DNA of 64,000 nt from Myxococcus guangdongensis (GCF_024198255.1 NZ_JAJVKW010000005.1:661328-725327), one strand, 5' to 3'; shown: positions 34,816 to 43,751, counted from the stretch's first letter. Numbers and translations are program-made. The notes: a model not told the origin generated them from the letters alone.

Positions 34816-37197
34816 TCACGCTTTGGGCATTCTCGAGGCGGTGACCACCGGGGCGGGAGCTGTGCGCGCCGCACCGAGGGATTGCTGAGGGGCGTAGCGG
34901 ATGTTCTCCGGCGGCAGGTAGACCCACGTTGGGACGCCGGCAATCCGCCGCTGGGTGCGTTGGAAGCCCAGGCGCCGAAGTGAGCGGCCGATGTCGAGGC
35001 GCACGCCGCGCGGAATCTGCCCAGGCGTCGTGAGGAGAAGCGCGTCGCGGGCCACCAGCTCCGTCGTCACCTCGTTGCGCTTCTCGGGCGGCAGGCTCAA
35101 CACCCACTGGAGAATGGTGTCGTCTGGCCCTCCGTCCGTCTCACTTCGCTCCTGCGCGTGACTCTCCGCGCGCTGGGCCTGCTCCTCCTCCAACCACCAG
35201 TTCTCACCCCGCTGGAAGCGGGCCACGGCCTCCGCCCAGAGCTGGCCCCTGTCTCGCTTGAGTCCTTCGATGTCGATGCGCGTGCATCGCACCGGCCACC
35301 AGCGGCGGTAGCCGCTCGCGTCCGCGCGCAGGTACTCCAGGGAATTTGTCGTTCCCACGAAGACGCAGCGGCGCGGTGTCTTCACCGTGACGCGTCCGTA
35401 GGGTGGCCGGTAGGTGTCCTCGTTGCGCGAGATGAAGGCCTTGAGGTCCTCGGCCTCGGACGCGCGCAGCGTCGTCACCTCGGCCAGCTCAATCTGCCAG
35501 TTGCGCCCTGCCAGGGCCGCGCTGTCCTTGTCGCGGATGTTGATGGGGGCGTCGCAGAACCATTCACCTGCCAGGACGCGGAAGGCGGTGGACTTCCGGA
35601 TGCCCTGGGGGCCTTCGAGGATGAGCACCGTGTCCACCTTGCAGCCCGGCTCCAGCGCGCGCGCCGCGGCGCTGATGAGCCACTTCCCGCTGATGGTGCG
35701 CAGGTGCTCGGCATCCCCCTGGGCGCCGAAGTAGTGCTCCAGGAGGGTGTCCGCGCGAGGGACGCCGTCCCAGACGAGGCCCTCCAGGTACTCGCGCAGC
35801 GGGTCATAGGTGTTGTTCGTGGCGACCTGGCGCAGTACCTCGCGCACGTGCGCGGGGCGCGGGTCCATGCCGAGCTGGCCGTACTCGCTTTGCTGAATCC
35901 AACAGGCGATGCGTCCGTCTAGTTCGTCAACGGGCGTGTCGTCCGGCAGGGGGCCTCCTGCGTACTCCATGTGCTTGGTGACTTCGTTGAAGCGGATGGT
36001 GCCGCGCCACTCGGGCGAGTGCGTCAGGACTGTGAAGAGGTTGGCCTCGTTGTTCTTGAGGCGCTTGCCGTCCTTCGCTTCGTAGGAGATGAGCGCGCGA
36101 GTCCACTCCTCCTCGGCAACGTCGGAGGATGGGGCACCGTCTCCCTTCGCGGATGCGGGTGTCTCGCCCCTCGGCCTGCCCTGGAGTGAGGTCCACAACG
36201 CCTCGTTGTCCGCGCTGCGCTGGGCGTCCCCCTGGAGGCGGCGCTCACGGTGGCGGCGCAGCTTGAGGCGGGCCTGTTCGCACAGGTGCTCGGTGCCCTC
36301 GCCCCAGTCCGTCGCAGCGAAGCAGGGACGGAACACCTCAATCACGGCCTCCTCGGGCGTCTCCGTGGGAAGGACATAGGCGGCGCAGGACATGAGCACG
36401 TTGAGGGTGTTGTCTTGCAGGCCGACTTCCGCGAGCGGCTCCCCGGCCAACACGCGGCGGATGAGGACCCGGTGCTCTGGCTTGCGGACGCGGCGCAGCT
36501 TGGCGCGCAGCTCGAACAGGTCCGCCGGTCCTTGAGCCATGCCGGGTATGGAGCTGGGCGCGGGGGGAGGGGAGGGCGCGGGGCGCACCGTGGCCAGGAG
36601 GGCGTCGACGTCGAGCGCGCGGCCTTCGGTGTTGCTGGCGTGGGCTTCGTGTTCCCCCGAGTGATTGGGCAGGAAGTAGATGCGCGAGAGGTTCCGCGTG
36701 TTCGGGTCCGCTGGCATCTCCAGCAGGCGTTCCGCGGCCTCACGTACCCGGAGCCACTCGGCGGGCAGCACGGGACGCGTCAGGGGGACGATGATGCGCA
36801 GGCTGGTGTGTCCAGGCCGGTGGCCGTGCGTCGTGTGGACAATGGCCGCGTAGCCTTCGAGTCGCTCGTCTGTCCTGGCGAGCTGCTCCGCTGTCACCCC
36901 GTCCAAATCGAAGACGGCCACCGTCACCGCGCGGACCTCGGCATCCTTACGGAGCGGGCCAATGTCGACGGGAGCCCAGGCGCGCTGGGCCAGCTTCGTG
37001 GGGCAGCGGTGCCCGACGCACGGTGCGCAGGGCGTGACGGCATGGGTGGAGAGCAGGTGCTTCAGCTCTCGCCACGTCACCTCTTGCGTCTGGGGCTGCG
37101 TGTCCTGGACGCCGTCGAAGAAGGCGACGCGGACGCGGGTGTCCTCCGCGAAGGACGAAGGGCTTCCGGCAAGGGGCGGTTTGGTGCAGGTGGTCAC
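34816..37197 (-). CDS. Phage primase-helicase with VapE-type C-terminus
   Basis: 793 residues. The N-terminal 230 resemble a primase of the archaeo-eukaryotic type (VFDLDGVTAEQL, SRIYFLPNHSG), preceded by a Cys-rich patch CAPCVGHRC. The C-terminal half is the virulence-associated E family helicase: GPQGIRKST as Walker A at about residue 525, NWQIELAEV, then RRCVFVGTTNSLEYL and GYRRWWPVRC. It likely starts phage replication. GTG start 11 bases after element D. Confidence 0.87.
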   Translation of the reverse strand: MTTCTKPPLAGSPSSFAEDTRVRVAFFDGVQDTQPQTQEVTWRELKHLLSTHAVTPCAPCVGHRCPTKLAQRAWAPVDIGPLRKDAEVRAVTVAVFDLDGVTAEQLARTDERLEGYAAIVHTTHGHRPGHTSLRIIVPLTRPVLPAEWLRVREAAERLLEMPADPNTRNLSRIYFLPNHSGEHEAHASNTEGRALDVDALLATVRPAPSPPPAPSSIPGMAQGPADLFELRAKLRRVRKPEHRVLIRRVLAGEPLAEVGLQDNTLNVLMSCAAYVLPTETPEEAVIEVFRPCFAATDWGEGTEHLCEQARLKLRRHRERRLQGDAQRSADNEALWTSLQGRPRGETPASAKGDGAPSSDVAEEEWTRALISYEAKDGKRLKNNEANLFTVLTHSPEWRGTIRFNEVTKHMEYAGGPLPDDTPVDELDGRIACWIQQSEYGQLGMDPRPAHVREVLRQVATNNTYDPLREYLEGLVWDGVPRADTLLEHYFGAQGDAEHLRTISGKWLISAAARALEPGCKVDTVLILEGPQGIRKSTAFRVLAGEWFCDAPINIRDKDSAALAGRNWQIELAEVTTLRASEAEDLKAFISRNEDTYRPPYGRVTVKTPRRCVFVGTTNSLEYLRADASGYRRWWPVRCTRIDIEGLKRDRGQLWAEAVARFQRGENWWLEEEQAQRAESHAQERSETDGGPDDTILQWVLSLPPEKRNEVTTELVARDALLLTTPGQIPRGVRLDIGRSLRRLGFQRTQRRIAGVPTWVYLPPENIRYAPQQSLGAARTAPAPVVTASRMPKA

Positions 37198-37208
37198 GCC
37201 TCTTGTTT

Positions 37209-37235
37209 ATGGGGACGCTTTCCGCGCGTGGCCCA
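37209..37235 (-). promoter_or_regulatory. Phage element, copy D
   Basis: On the minus strand: TGGGCCAC, GCGC, GGAAAGCGTCCCCAT, then AAACAAGAGGC and the GTG of the primase-helicase. Copies D and E face away from each other across the central control region and are identical over all 27 bases of the core. Confidence 0.88.
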
Positions 37236-37428
37236 GGGCCCCGGCATCCGAGGGTGTCACTGTCCCCATCTGTCATACGACTCGCCTTATCTATGCTCTG
37301 GGATAGATGGTGTGTGCTCCCCTCAGTTCATATGATACATCATCTTCTTCATACCCTAAGTATAGAGAGCTAGTGACAGGGACACCGGAAGGTGACGCCT
37401 GCCGCCGTTGAGAAAACTCACGTCGGGC
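37236..37428. other. AT-rich central control region between the two phage arms
   Basis: About 190 bases between the divergent elements D and E, much richer in A+T than its surroundings at 37280-37375. It carries two inverted repeats: ATCTAT (37289-37294) with ATAGAT (37303-37308), and ATGAT (37332-37336) with ATCAT (37339-37343). This is the expected place for the lytic/lysogenic switch or the replication origin. I see no gene. Confidence 0.5.
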
Positions 37429-37455
37429 TGGGCCACGCGCGGAAAGCGTCCCCAT
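37429..37455 (+). promoter_or_regulatory. Phage element, copy E
   Basis: TGGGCCAC, GCGC, GGAAAGCGTCCCCAT, then TGAAGCTGGTG and an ATG. It precedes the unit that contains the phage sigma factor, so the factor could control its own gene. Confidence 0.88.
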
Positions 37456-37466
37456 TGAAGCTGGTG

Positions 37467-37760
37467 ATGGCACTCCACACCGCTTCGCTCCATTGCCGGA
37501 GCCCCGTTGTCAGACCCTCGATGTTTCATGCGACAGACGCGGTTGCTCCGCCGTCCGCGCCCTCTTCGCGGAGGTGCCGCGCGTCGATGTGTCTCGGGGA
37601 TGTTTCACCCGTGCTTGACGCGAGCCTGCCCTGGGCGAAGTCGCCTTCGCTGGTGGTGAATTGGCAGGCGTCTTGCTCAACCTCACCGATTCCCTTGCAG
37701 GGGTGCGTTGTCTCGCTCCTGTCTCACGTCGAAAGGGGAGTCTATGCAGTGCCGTGGTAA
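37467..37760 (+). CDS. Possible 97-residue leader protein before the sigma gene
   Basis: The ATG stands 11 bases after element E, the same spacing as at real phage genes. The protein (MALHTASLHCRSPVV...) is Ser/Pro/Cys-rich with no recognisable domain, and its end overlaps the sigma start by 17 bases. Composition is unlike a typical folded protein, so it may be a translated leader or no gene at all. Confidence 0.3.
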   Translation: MALHTASLHCRSPVVRPSMFHATDAVAPPSAPSSRRCRASMCLGDVSPVLDASLPWAKSPSLVVNWQASCSTSPIPLQGCVVSLLSHVERGVYAVPW

Positions 37761-38541
37761 GCACCCATGGCAGCGGTTGGAGCAAGGCCGCGGCGCCAAG
37801 GCGAGTCGCACGCTGAATCCGTCTCAGGGCCGGGACGCACCGTCCGCCCTGTCGCGCGTGGTGGAGGAGTTGGCGCTGGAGATTCTCCGGTTGCGCGACG
37901 AGGGGGCGCACTTCTCCGCGCGGCGTCTGTCCGGGGAGCTGCTGGTGCAGATGGAGCCTGCGCTTCGCACGCTGGTGCGGCGCTTCGCGAAGTCTCGCGG
38001 CTCGCTGAGTGTCGATGACCTCGTCCAGGTGGCGCGCCTCGAGGCCGTGAAGGCCCTGGACACGTACCGGCCCGAGAAGAAGGGGAGTCAGTGCTTCGTG
38101 TCGTGGGCCACGTGGCGTGCCCGGCGCGTGCTGCGTGAGCACGTGCGTCTGCATGCGGTGGACGTGCGTCCCTCGGATGCGGCGCAGCGGGGCCGCACCC
38201 GGAGCGGGAGGACGGACGCGCCCACGGCTGTCATCAGCCGTGACGAGCCCCGGGAGTCGCAGTCCGGCGCGGAGCTGGAGGCCCATGACGCGGCGCGGGC
38301 AATGGAGTACCTGACTGCGGAGGAGCTGCTCTCCGTGGGTGAGCAGGTGGCGCGCATGTACTTCGCGCTCGCGGAGATGGAGCCGCTGGTGCGAGAGCTC
38401 GTGTCCCGTGTCTATGGCCTGGGGCGCACGCGACAGAGCATCCGCGACCTGGCGCGCGAGTGGGGCATGCCGAGGTGGCGACTCGACGCCTTGCTGGCGC
38501 GTGCGCGCGTGCGGTTGCGCCGCAAGCTTGAGGAGGAGTGA
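37744..38541 (+). CDS. Phage-encoded sigma-70-type RNA polymerase sigma factor
   Basis: 265 residues. Region 2 is seen at about 80-130 (SVDDLVQVARLEAVKALDTY, then CFVSWATWRARRVLREHVR), with the aromatic/basic pattern used for -10 recognition. Region 4 is at about 220-263 (QSIRDLAREWGMPRWRLDALL, quoted in part) as a helix-turn-helix followed by a basic helix. The two are joined by a charged linker without a full region 3. ATG at 37744 has AAAGGGGAG upstream. It opens the rightward arm and is the natural candidate to read the repeated phage element. An ECF-type or host-decoy role is possible. Confidence 0.82.
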   Translation: MQCRGKHPWQRLEQGRGAKASRTLNPSQGRDAPSALSRVVEELALEILRLRDEGAHFSARRLSGELLVQMEPALRTLVRRFAKSRGSLSVDDLVQVARLEAVKALDTYRPEKKGSQCFVSWATWRARRVLREHVRLHAVDVRPSDAAQRGRTRSGRTDAPTAVISRDEPRESQSGAELEAHDAARAMEYLTAEELLSVGEQVARMYFALAEMEPLVRELVSRVYGLGRTRQSIRDLAREWGMPRWRLDALLARARVRLRRKLEEE

Positions 38542-38849
38542 TGCCGGTGCTCGTCGCCAGGAAGGGCGGGCCGTGCGCGGCGTGTGGCGCGCCCATCCTG
38601 GAGGGCGAGCGAATCACGTACACCCTGGAGACTGGCGCGCGTCACCTCGCGTGTGAGGACCGCGTGCCGGAGCTGCGTCGCAACAGGTACGCGGCCCGGT
38701 GCGCCCTCTGTGGCTTCCTGCTGCGAAAGGGCAGGGGAAGGCTGGACGTGACGGAAACGTGTGAGGGCGGGGCCTTCTCGCGCGTCTGGCGGGTGTCCTG
38801 CGTGGACGCTGCTGCCTGCCACGCGCGGCTCGCCCGGGCCCCGCAGTGA
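38541..38849 (+). CDS. Small zinc-binding protein
   Basis: 102 residues with CAACGAP and a later CALCGFLL knuckle, plus other Cys and His (ARHLACED, CVDAAACHARL), so probably two zinc sites. Small Cys-rich phage proteins often act as transcription or HNH cofactors, but no HNH motif is present. The ATG overlaps the sigma stop by one base, with AGGAGG four bases upstream; a GTG three bases earlier is an alternative. Likely translated together with the sigma factor. Confidence 0.65.
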   Translation: MPVLVARKGGPCAACGAPILEGERITYTLETGARHLACEDRVPELRRNRYAARCALCGFLLRKGRGRLDVTETCEGGAFSRVWRVSCVDAAACHARLARAPQ

Positions 38850-39044
38850 GAACTTGTCCTACATGTCAAAATGTAGGGCCGGACTTTGCGAGCCCCCCGG
38901 GTCCAGATTTTGGACGAGGGCCCAAATCCTGTCTTGCTCGGCGGACCCCCACGCTCGAAAAAGTTTCAAAAAACGGCAGGGCCCTGAGTTTTGCCGGGCG
39001 TAACCGCGAAATCCTCCGCGAAACCGCCCCCATTCCCTAGAGGA
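38850..39044. other. Intergenic region before terminase, possible packaging site
   Basis: About 195 bases without a gene, AT-rich in the middle (AAAAAGTTTCAAAAAAC). Two inverted repeats: CCTACAT (38858-38864) with ATGTAGG (38871-38877), and GTCCA (38901-38905) with TGGAC (38911-38915). A site of this kind just before the small terminase gene is the usual place of cos or pac. Confidence 0.4.
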
Positions 39045-39503
39045 ATGGCCCGTCCCTCCAAGCTGACCCCCGAGTTGCAGGCCGAAATCTGCGGCCACCT
39101 GGAGCGCGGCCTCTTTCGTCGCGCCGTGGCGGGCCTCGTCGGCGTCAATGAGCAGACCCTCTCCCGCTGGTTCCACCGGGGCGCGAATGAGCAGCGCGGC
39201 CTCTACCGGGACTTCCACCTGGCGGTGAGCGCGGCGGAAGCGAGGTTCATGCAGTCCGCCACGGACATGCTGATGTCGGCGGCTTCGCACAACCCCAAGC
39301 ACGTCCAGTGGCTTCTGTCGCGCCGCTTCCCTGAGTTGTACGGCCGCCGGGACAACGTCGAGGTGCAGGCTCCCGAGGACAAGGCCGCCGATGAGCGGGC
39401 CCTGCGCGAGCTGCTGATGGACCGCCTCGGTCGCTTCCTGCCGGATGCGCCGGAACCCGAGGCGAGCGCGGCTGCGGATGGCGAGGGCGACGATGCACTG
39501 TGA
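39045..39503 (+). CDS. terS: Terminase small subunit
   Basis: 152 residues. A helix-turn-helix near the N-terminus (RRAVAGLVGVNEQTLSRWF) binds packaging sites; the rest is helical with an acidic C-terminus, as in small terminases of HK97-like phages. ATG at 39045 has AGAGGA directly before it. It overlaps the large terminase start by 11 bases. Confidence 0.85.
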   Translation: MARPSKLTPELQAEICGHLERGLFRRAVAGLVGVNEQTLSRWFHRGANEQRGLYRDFHLAVSAAEARFMQSATDMLMSAASHNPKHVQWLLSRRFPELYGRRDNVEVQAPEDKAADERALRELLMDRLGRFLPDAPEPEASAAADGEGDDAL

Positions 39504-40908
39504 GCCCAAGCGCCCGCGCTTCTCAGTGCTGGTGGACCACCTCGCTCCGGAGGAGTCCCCTGCCGCGTTCCTCGTGAAGCAGGCCCGCACGCGTCAGGGC
39601 CTCGCGCGTCTCTTCGGTCGGCTCACCCATCCCGAGGTGGAGACGCTCGTTCACGACCTGGACTTCTGGGCGCGGCGTGAGCAGGTGCCGCCAGCCTCGT
39701 TCGCCACGTGCTTCATCATGGCGGGCCGGGGCTTCGGCAAGACATGGAGCGGTGCCCGCTGGGTGATTCAGAAGGCCCGCGAGGCGAAGATGATTGGCGC
39801 ACTCATTGGCCCCACGGCGGCGGACGTGCGCGACACCATGATTCGCGGCTCCAGCGGCATCCTCGCCCTGTCGCCTCCGTGGTTCATGCCCGTCTATGAG
39901 CCCAGCAAGCGGCGGGTGACATGGCCGAACGGCGTCTACGCCATCTGCTACTCGGCGGATAAGCCGGACCGACTGCGCGGGCCCAACTGCGGCTGGGCGT
40001 GGGGCGATGAGCCCGCGTCCTGGAAGCATGAGATGGCGGCGCTGGACCAGCTCCCCATGGTGCTGCGCATCGGCACGGTTGCGAACCCGCCCCAGCTCCT
40101 ACTGACGGGGACACCCCGCCCGCTGCGGAAGCTGGAGGAGTTGCTCTTCTCCGACGCGGAGACGAAGGCGCTTCGGCCAGGCGTGGTGCTGCGGACGGGT
40201 TCCTCGCTGGCCAACCGCGCCAACCTGGCGCCCAGTGCCGTTGCCACCATGCGCGCGTTGATGAACACGCGCTGGGGGCAACAGGAAGTCCTCGGCAGGC
40301 TGCTGATGGACGTGCCGGGCGCCATCTTCGGCTCGGCGCGGTGGGGACGCGTGGAGGCGGACGCTCATGAATACGCGCGTGGGCTGGACCGGCGCATCGT
40401 CTCCGTGGACCCCGCGCCCACGAGCGAGACGGGCTCGGACGAGACGGGAATCATCGTCCAGGGAGTGAGAACCAGTCCCGTCCTGGGGACGGACGGAGCG
40501 TCACTCAAGCGCGTCTCGGTGCTCAAGGACGCCAGCCTCCGGGGCTCGCCGCGTGAGTGGGCCGCCGCCGCAATCCGTGAGTACCTGGCCTTCGAGTGTG
40601 ACGCACTGGTGGCCGAGGTGAACTCGGGCGGGGAGATGGTGGAGACCACGATTCAGACGGTGGCCTCCGAGATGGGCGTCCACGTCAACGTGAAGCCGGT
40701 GCGTGCTCGCGAGGCGAAGAGCAAGCGCGCCGAGCCGGTGAGCGCGCTGGCGGAGACGGGGCGCATTGAGCTGGTCGGGGCATTCCCGAAGCTCGAGGCG
40801 CAGCTCTCCAAGTTCAGCGGCATCAACGGCCGCCGCGATGACCGCGTGGATGCGCTGTTGTGGGGCGTCCATGAGCTGGTGTTCGCGGATTCCTTCTTCT
40901 GTCTGTGA
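39493..40908 (+). CDS. terL: Terminase large subunit
   Basis: 471 residues. ATPase: Walker A AGRGFGKT and Walker B-like GWAWGDEPASW. Nuclease: SVDPAPTSETGSDETG, VAEVNSGGEM and RRDDRVDALLWG carry the acidic residues. It cuts and pumps DNA into proheads. ATG at 39493 was chosen over an upstream in-frame start because that would overlap terS by 59 bases; the GGCGAGGGCG just upstream may serve as Shine-Dalgarno. Confidence 0.93.
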   Translation: MHCEPKRPRFSVLVDHLAPEESPAAFLVKQARTRQGLARLFGRLTHPEVETLVHDLDFWARREQVPPASFATCFIMAGRGFGKTWSGARWVIQKAREAKMIGALIGPTAADVRDTMIRGSSGILALSPPWFMPVYEPSKRRVTWPNGVYAICYSADKPDRLRGPNCGWAWGDEPASWKHEMAALDQLPMVLRIGTVANPPQLLLTGTPRPLRKLEELLFSDAETKALRPGVVLRTGSSLANRANLAPSAVATMRALMNTRWGQQEVLGRLLMDVPGAIFGSARWGRVEADAHEYARGLDRRIVSVDPAPTSETGSDETGIIVQGVRTSPVLGTDGASLKRVSVLKDASLRGSPREWAAAAIREYLAFECDALVAEVNSGGEMVETTIQTVASEMGVHVNVKPVRAREAKSKRAEPVSALAETGRIELVGAFPKLEAQLSKFSGINGRRDDRVDALLWGVHELVFADSFFCL

Positions 40909-40916
40909 GGGTGGTG

Positions 40917-42215
40917 ATGGGCTTCTGGGAACGGATGAAGGCGGCGGTGAGTCGCGAGCCCCGCAAGGGAACAGGGCTGGAGCTGGCGCGCTGGCAGCAG
41001 GCGCCGCCGCGTCGGGGCACCGCACAGCTCCTCGCCGCCTACCGCGAGATGCCGTGGTTGCGCGCGGTGGTAGACGTGGTGGCCGACTCGGTGGCAGGCG
41101 TGCAGTGGCGCGTCTACCGCCGCGTGCAGAAGGACGGGCATCCCGTGAAGGACTATGCGCTACGGAGCGCGACGCGCGAGGTCCGCTCCGGGCGACTGAA
41201 AGCGATGTTGGAGGCGGGCGAAGCCCAGGAGGTTCCGGACCATCCCGTCCTCAAGCTGCTCTCGGACCCGAATGACCACCTGACGGGCCGCTCCGTGACG
41301 AAGCTCGTTCAGGTGTACTTGGACCTGGTGGGCGAGGCGTTCCTTGTGCTGGAGCGCGTGGGTGGCATACCGGTGGGCTTCTGGCCGGTGCCACCGAGCA
41401 CCGTCACGCGCCTGCCTGCGCTGGACGTGCCGCGCGAGCAACGCACTTACACCGTGACGGTTGGCAAGGTGTCGCGGGAGATTTCAGCCAGTGACGTGTT
41501 GCACCTGCGCAACCTGGACCCCGAAGACCCACTGGGGCGCGGCATCGGTCCGGCCTACGCGTTGGGGGACGAACTTGATACGGACGAGTACGTGGCCCGG
41601 TTTCTCAAGACGTCCTTCTGGAACAACATGCTGCCGCCCGCTATCGCCTCGATTGAGGGTCTCTCCGATGCGAACAGCGCGGGGGCGCGTGCCTTCAAGG
41701 AGTCGCTGGCGCGCGAGCACCAGGGACCGGATAAGGCGGGGAAGCTACTCATCACCAGCGGCAAGGTGACGTTTGCGCGTCTAGACACGAGCTTCAAGGA
41801 CATGCAGCTCGTGGAGCTGCGCCGCTTCCTGATGGATTTCATCCGGATGACCTTCCGCGTGCCCCCGGAAATTGTTGGGGACATCTCCAGCTCCAACAAG
41901 GCCACGGCCTTCGCGGCGCGGGAGAACCTTGCCGAGCAGGCGACGCTGCCGCGAATGGAGTTCCTGCGCACCGAGTACCAGATGCGACTGGTGCCGCTGC
42001 TGAGCGACGAAGGGGCAATTCTCGACTACGACAGCCCCGTTCCAGCAGACCGCGAGCACCAACTCCGTGTCATGGGCACGATGCCGGAGGCATTCAGCTA
42101 TGACGAATGGCGAGAGCTGGCGGGGCTTCGTCCCGATCCAAACCGGCAGGGCTACCCACTCCTGCTACCGGGCCAGACGACGGGTGGACAGAATGAGCCA
42201 GCCTCAGAGCTTTAA
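40917..42215 (+). CDS. HK97-type portal protein
   Basis: 432 residues. Family marks include PWLRAVVDVVADSVAGVQW near the N-terminus, SDPNDHLTGRS, and FRVPPEIVGDISSSNKATAFAARE (quoted as FRVPPEIVGDISSSNKA), the classic HK97 portal segment. It forms the DNA entry ring. The ATG at 40917 follows GAGGGTGGTG; a GTG at 40905 overlaps the terL stop and is possible. It ends 2 bases before the convergent cargo gene. Confidence 0.93.
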   Translation: MGFWERMKAAVSREPRKGTGLELARWQQAPPRRGTAQLLAAYREMPWLRAVVDVVADSVAGVQWRVYRRVQKDGHPVKDYALRSATREVRSGRLKAMLEAGEAQEVPDHPVLKLLSDPNDHLTGRSVTKLVQVYLDLVGEAFLVLERVGGIPVGFWPVPPSTVTRLPALDVPREQRTYTVTVGKVSREISASDVLHLRNLDPEDPLGRGIGPAYALGDELDTDEYVARFLKTSFWNNMLPPAIASIEGLSDANSAGARAFKESLAREHQGPDKAGKLLITSGKVTFARLDTSFKDMQLVELRRFLMDFIRMTFRVPPEIVGDISSSNKATAFAARENLAEQATLPRMEFLRTEYQMRLVPLLSDEGAILDYDSPVPADREHQLRVMGTMPEAFSYDEWRELAGLRPDPNRQGYPLLLPGQTTGGQNEPASEL

Positions 42216-42216
42216 T

Positions 42217-43743
42217 TTAAACATGAAAATCGAGATGGTCGACCGGTGATGTTGCGGGACCGAAGCGCGTGTCTTTCTGCCAAGCACGGTCACGTCGCTC
42301 TTTTCGACGAACTAAGACACGTCCGCGACGTCCTCGGAGCGGAAATTGGATCACATGGTATTGGCGCGCAGATGACTCTGGGCGCTGCCGTGGGCCCGCA
42401 ACAAGCGAGCCGACACCAATGCAAGGTATTCCCACGATGCCGTCGCGGCTGAAGTGAGATATCTGCGTTTCGTGGACATGGCCGTGTAGATACATCGCGG
42501 CTTGGCCGTCGAGAAGCCGCTCCAAACACCATCCCTCGACTCCGTCGTGCTGGTTTCTTAGGCGAATAGGGCCATGGTGTCCAACGGCAATGAATCGCTT
42601 TGCCGTAGCCTGGGCTTTCTGGAGACCGTCAATTAGAGCTGTTCGATCCACATGAGGCGTATCGGAGAAATGGTGCATGCCAATGATCGTGTCAAGAGCG
42701 AGGATTCCGATAGGCAAGTCCTTGGGTTCAAGAAACTGGAACCGTTCCTGAGTGACAGATGGGTAGTTTGTTTTATAGAAACGATGGTAACTGTCTCGGA
42801 AGTTAGAGATGGCCTGTTGTGCTGTTTCTTCCGTCGGGAGGATATAGCCGTTGGGGACGACAACCAGTCCTGGTCTCTGCTTTCCATCTTCTGGGACGGT
42901 GCCGCGAGTTAGCTTGAAGTTGCCTGCGGAAGCTGCCTTCCAATTGATGTCGTGGTTTCCGGGTACGACAATGATTCGCTCGCGGACCCCGTTCATGAGC
43001 TTGGTGGCAAGGTCGTCGAGGAACTGCTCGGCCTCCTTAAATTCATCTTCCGTTGCTTCTTGCGTGATGTCTCCGGACAAAACTATCAGATCGAAAGGGC
43101 CGTCGTTGAATGTCCTGATGGCTGCGAGAAGGTCGTTTAGGACTTCTGGGTTGGAAACTTTCTCGTCATTTGTTCGGTGGAGGTCGGAGATGTGTAGGAT
43201 CTTGATGTAGTCCGTCAGGTCGTCAGGTGGTACTATGGAATGAGGCGTTGTTGTTTGTTGTTTGGTGGTTGTGAGGCCTGTGGTTGGGAGGCCGAGGCTT
43301 TCAAATCTGTTTCTGAGTAGCGGGCTTGAGTCGGGGAAAGTGATTGATATGAGCTTCTGCGAGGCCTCAAGTACGCGCGGTTGACCTCGAACATGCTCCA
43401 GTGGGTCGGCCTCCTCACCATATGCGGCGAGAGCCTCGGCCGCCGCCAGGATGTTCTCAAGAAGTTCGATTGTAGTGCCAGCCACTAGGTATTTTGCTTG
43501 CTCTGGATAGTTTGCCGCGAGAGCTAATCCGAGGCCTGATAGATTTTCGGTTCGATTAATTAGGGTCGACCAAGCGGTGTGTGCATTCCCAAAGAGTTTG
43601 TCGATATCGTCTTTGGGGAGCCCGTTTCTTAGCCCGATATTGAGAGCCGCTAGCGCATCGGAAAACGCGCTGATGGCGTTTTGAGCCTCGGCCTTGGCGC
43701 TCCGAATTTCGGGCATTGCATTCAACCAAAGAGGGCTTTCCAT
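42217..43743 (-). CDS. Cargo metallophosphoesterase with helical N-terminal domain
   Basis: 508 residues, against the flow of the phage head genes and AT-richer (31 of 60 G+C at 43261-43320). A helical N-terminal half is followed by a calcineurin-like phosphoesterase with all metal motifs: HISDLHR, LSGDITQ, VVPGNHDINW, VGHHGP and LHGHVHE. Such enzymes cut nucleotides, cyclic nucleotides or nucleic acid. The link to a small upstream partner suggests a two-gene defence or toxin-type locus. ATG at 43743 has AGTAGG seven bases upstream. Confidence 0.82.
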   Translation of the reverse strand: MESPLWLNAMPEIRSAKAEAQNAISAFSDALAALNIGLRNGLPKDDIDKLFGNAHTAWSTLINRTENLSGLGLALAANYPEQAKYLVAGTTIELLENILAAAEALAAYGEEADPLEHVRGQPRVLEASQKLISITFPDSSPLLRNRFESLGLPTTGLTTTKQQTTTPHSIVPPDDLTDYIKILHISDLHRTNDEKVSNPEVLNDLLAAIRTFNDGPFDLIVLSGDITQEATEDEFKEAEQFLDDLATKLMNGVRERIIVVPGNHDINWKAASAGNFKLTRGTVPEDGKQRPGLVVVPNGYILPTEETAQQAISNFRDSYHRFYKTNYPSVTQERFQFLEPKDLPIGILALDTIIGMHHFSDTPHVDRTALIDGLQKAQATAKRFIAVGHHGPIRLRNQHDGVEGWCLERLLDGQAAMYLHGHVHETQISHFSRDGIVGIPCIGVGSLVAGPRQRPESSARQYHVIQFPLRGRRGRVLVRRKERRDRAWQKDTRFGPATSPVDHLDFHV

Positions 43744-43751
43744 GCGCGGAC

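Noticed and set aside
37262..37269. GTCCCCAT near the central control region as another element
   Set aside because: Only the last eight bases match; no GGAAAG and no TGGGCCAC at the right distance.
39015..39045. A ninth copy of the phage element before terS (CGCGAAACCGCCCCCATTCCCTAGAGG)
   Set aside because: It resembles the 3' half (CGCG, A-rich, CCCCATT, purines, ATG), but the GGAAAG and GTC core is changed, one base is missing, and the TGGGCCAC block is absent. It may be a decayed copy; not counted.
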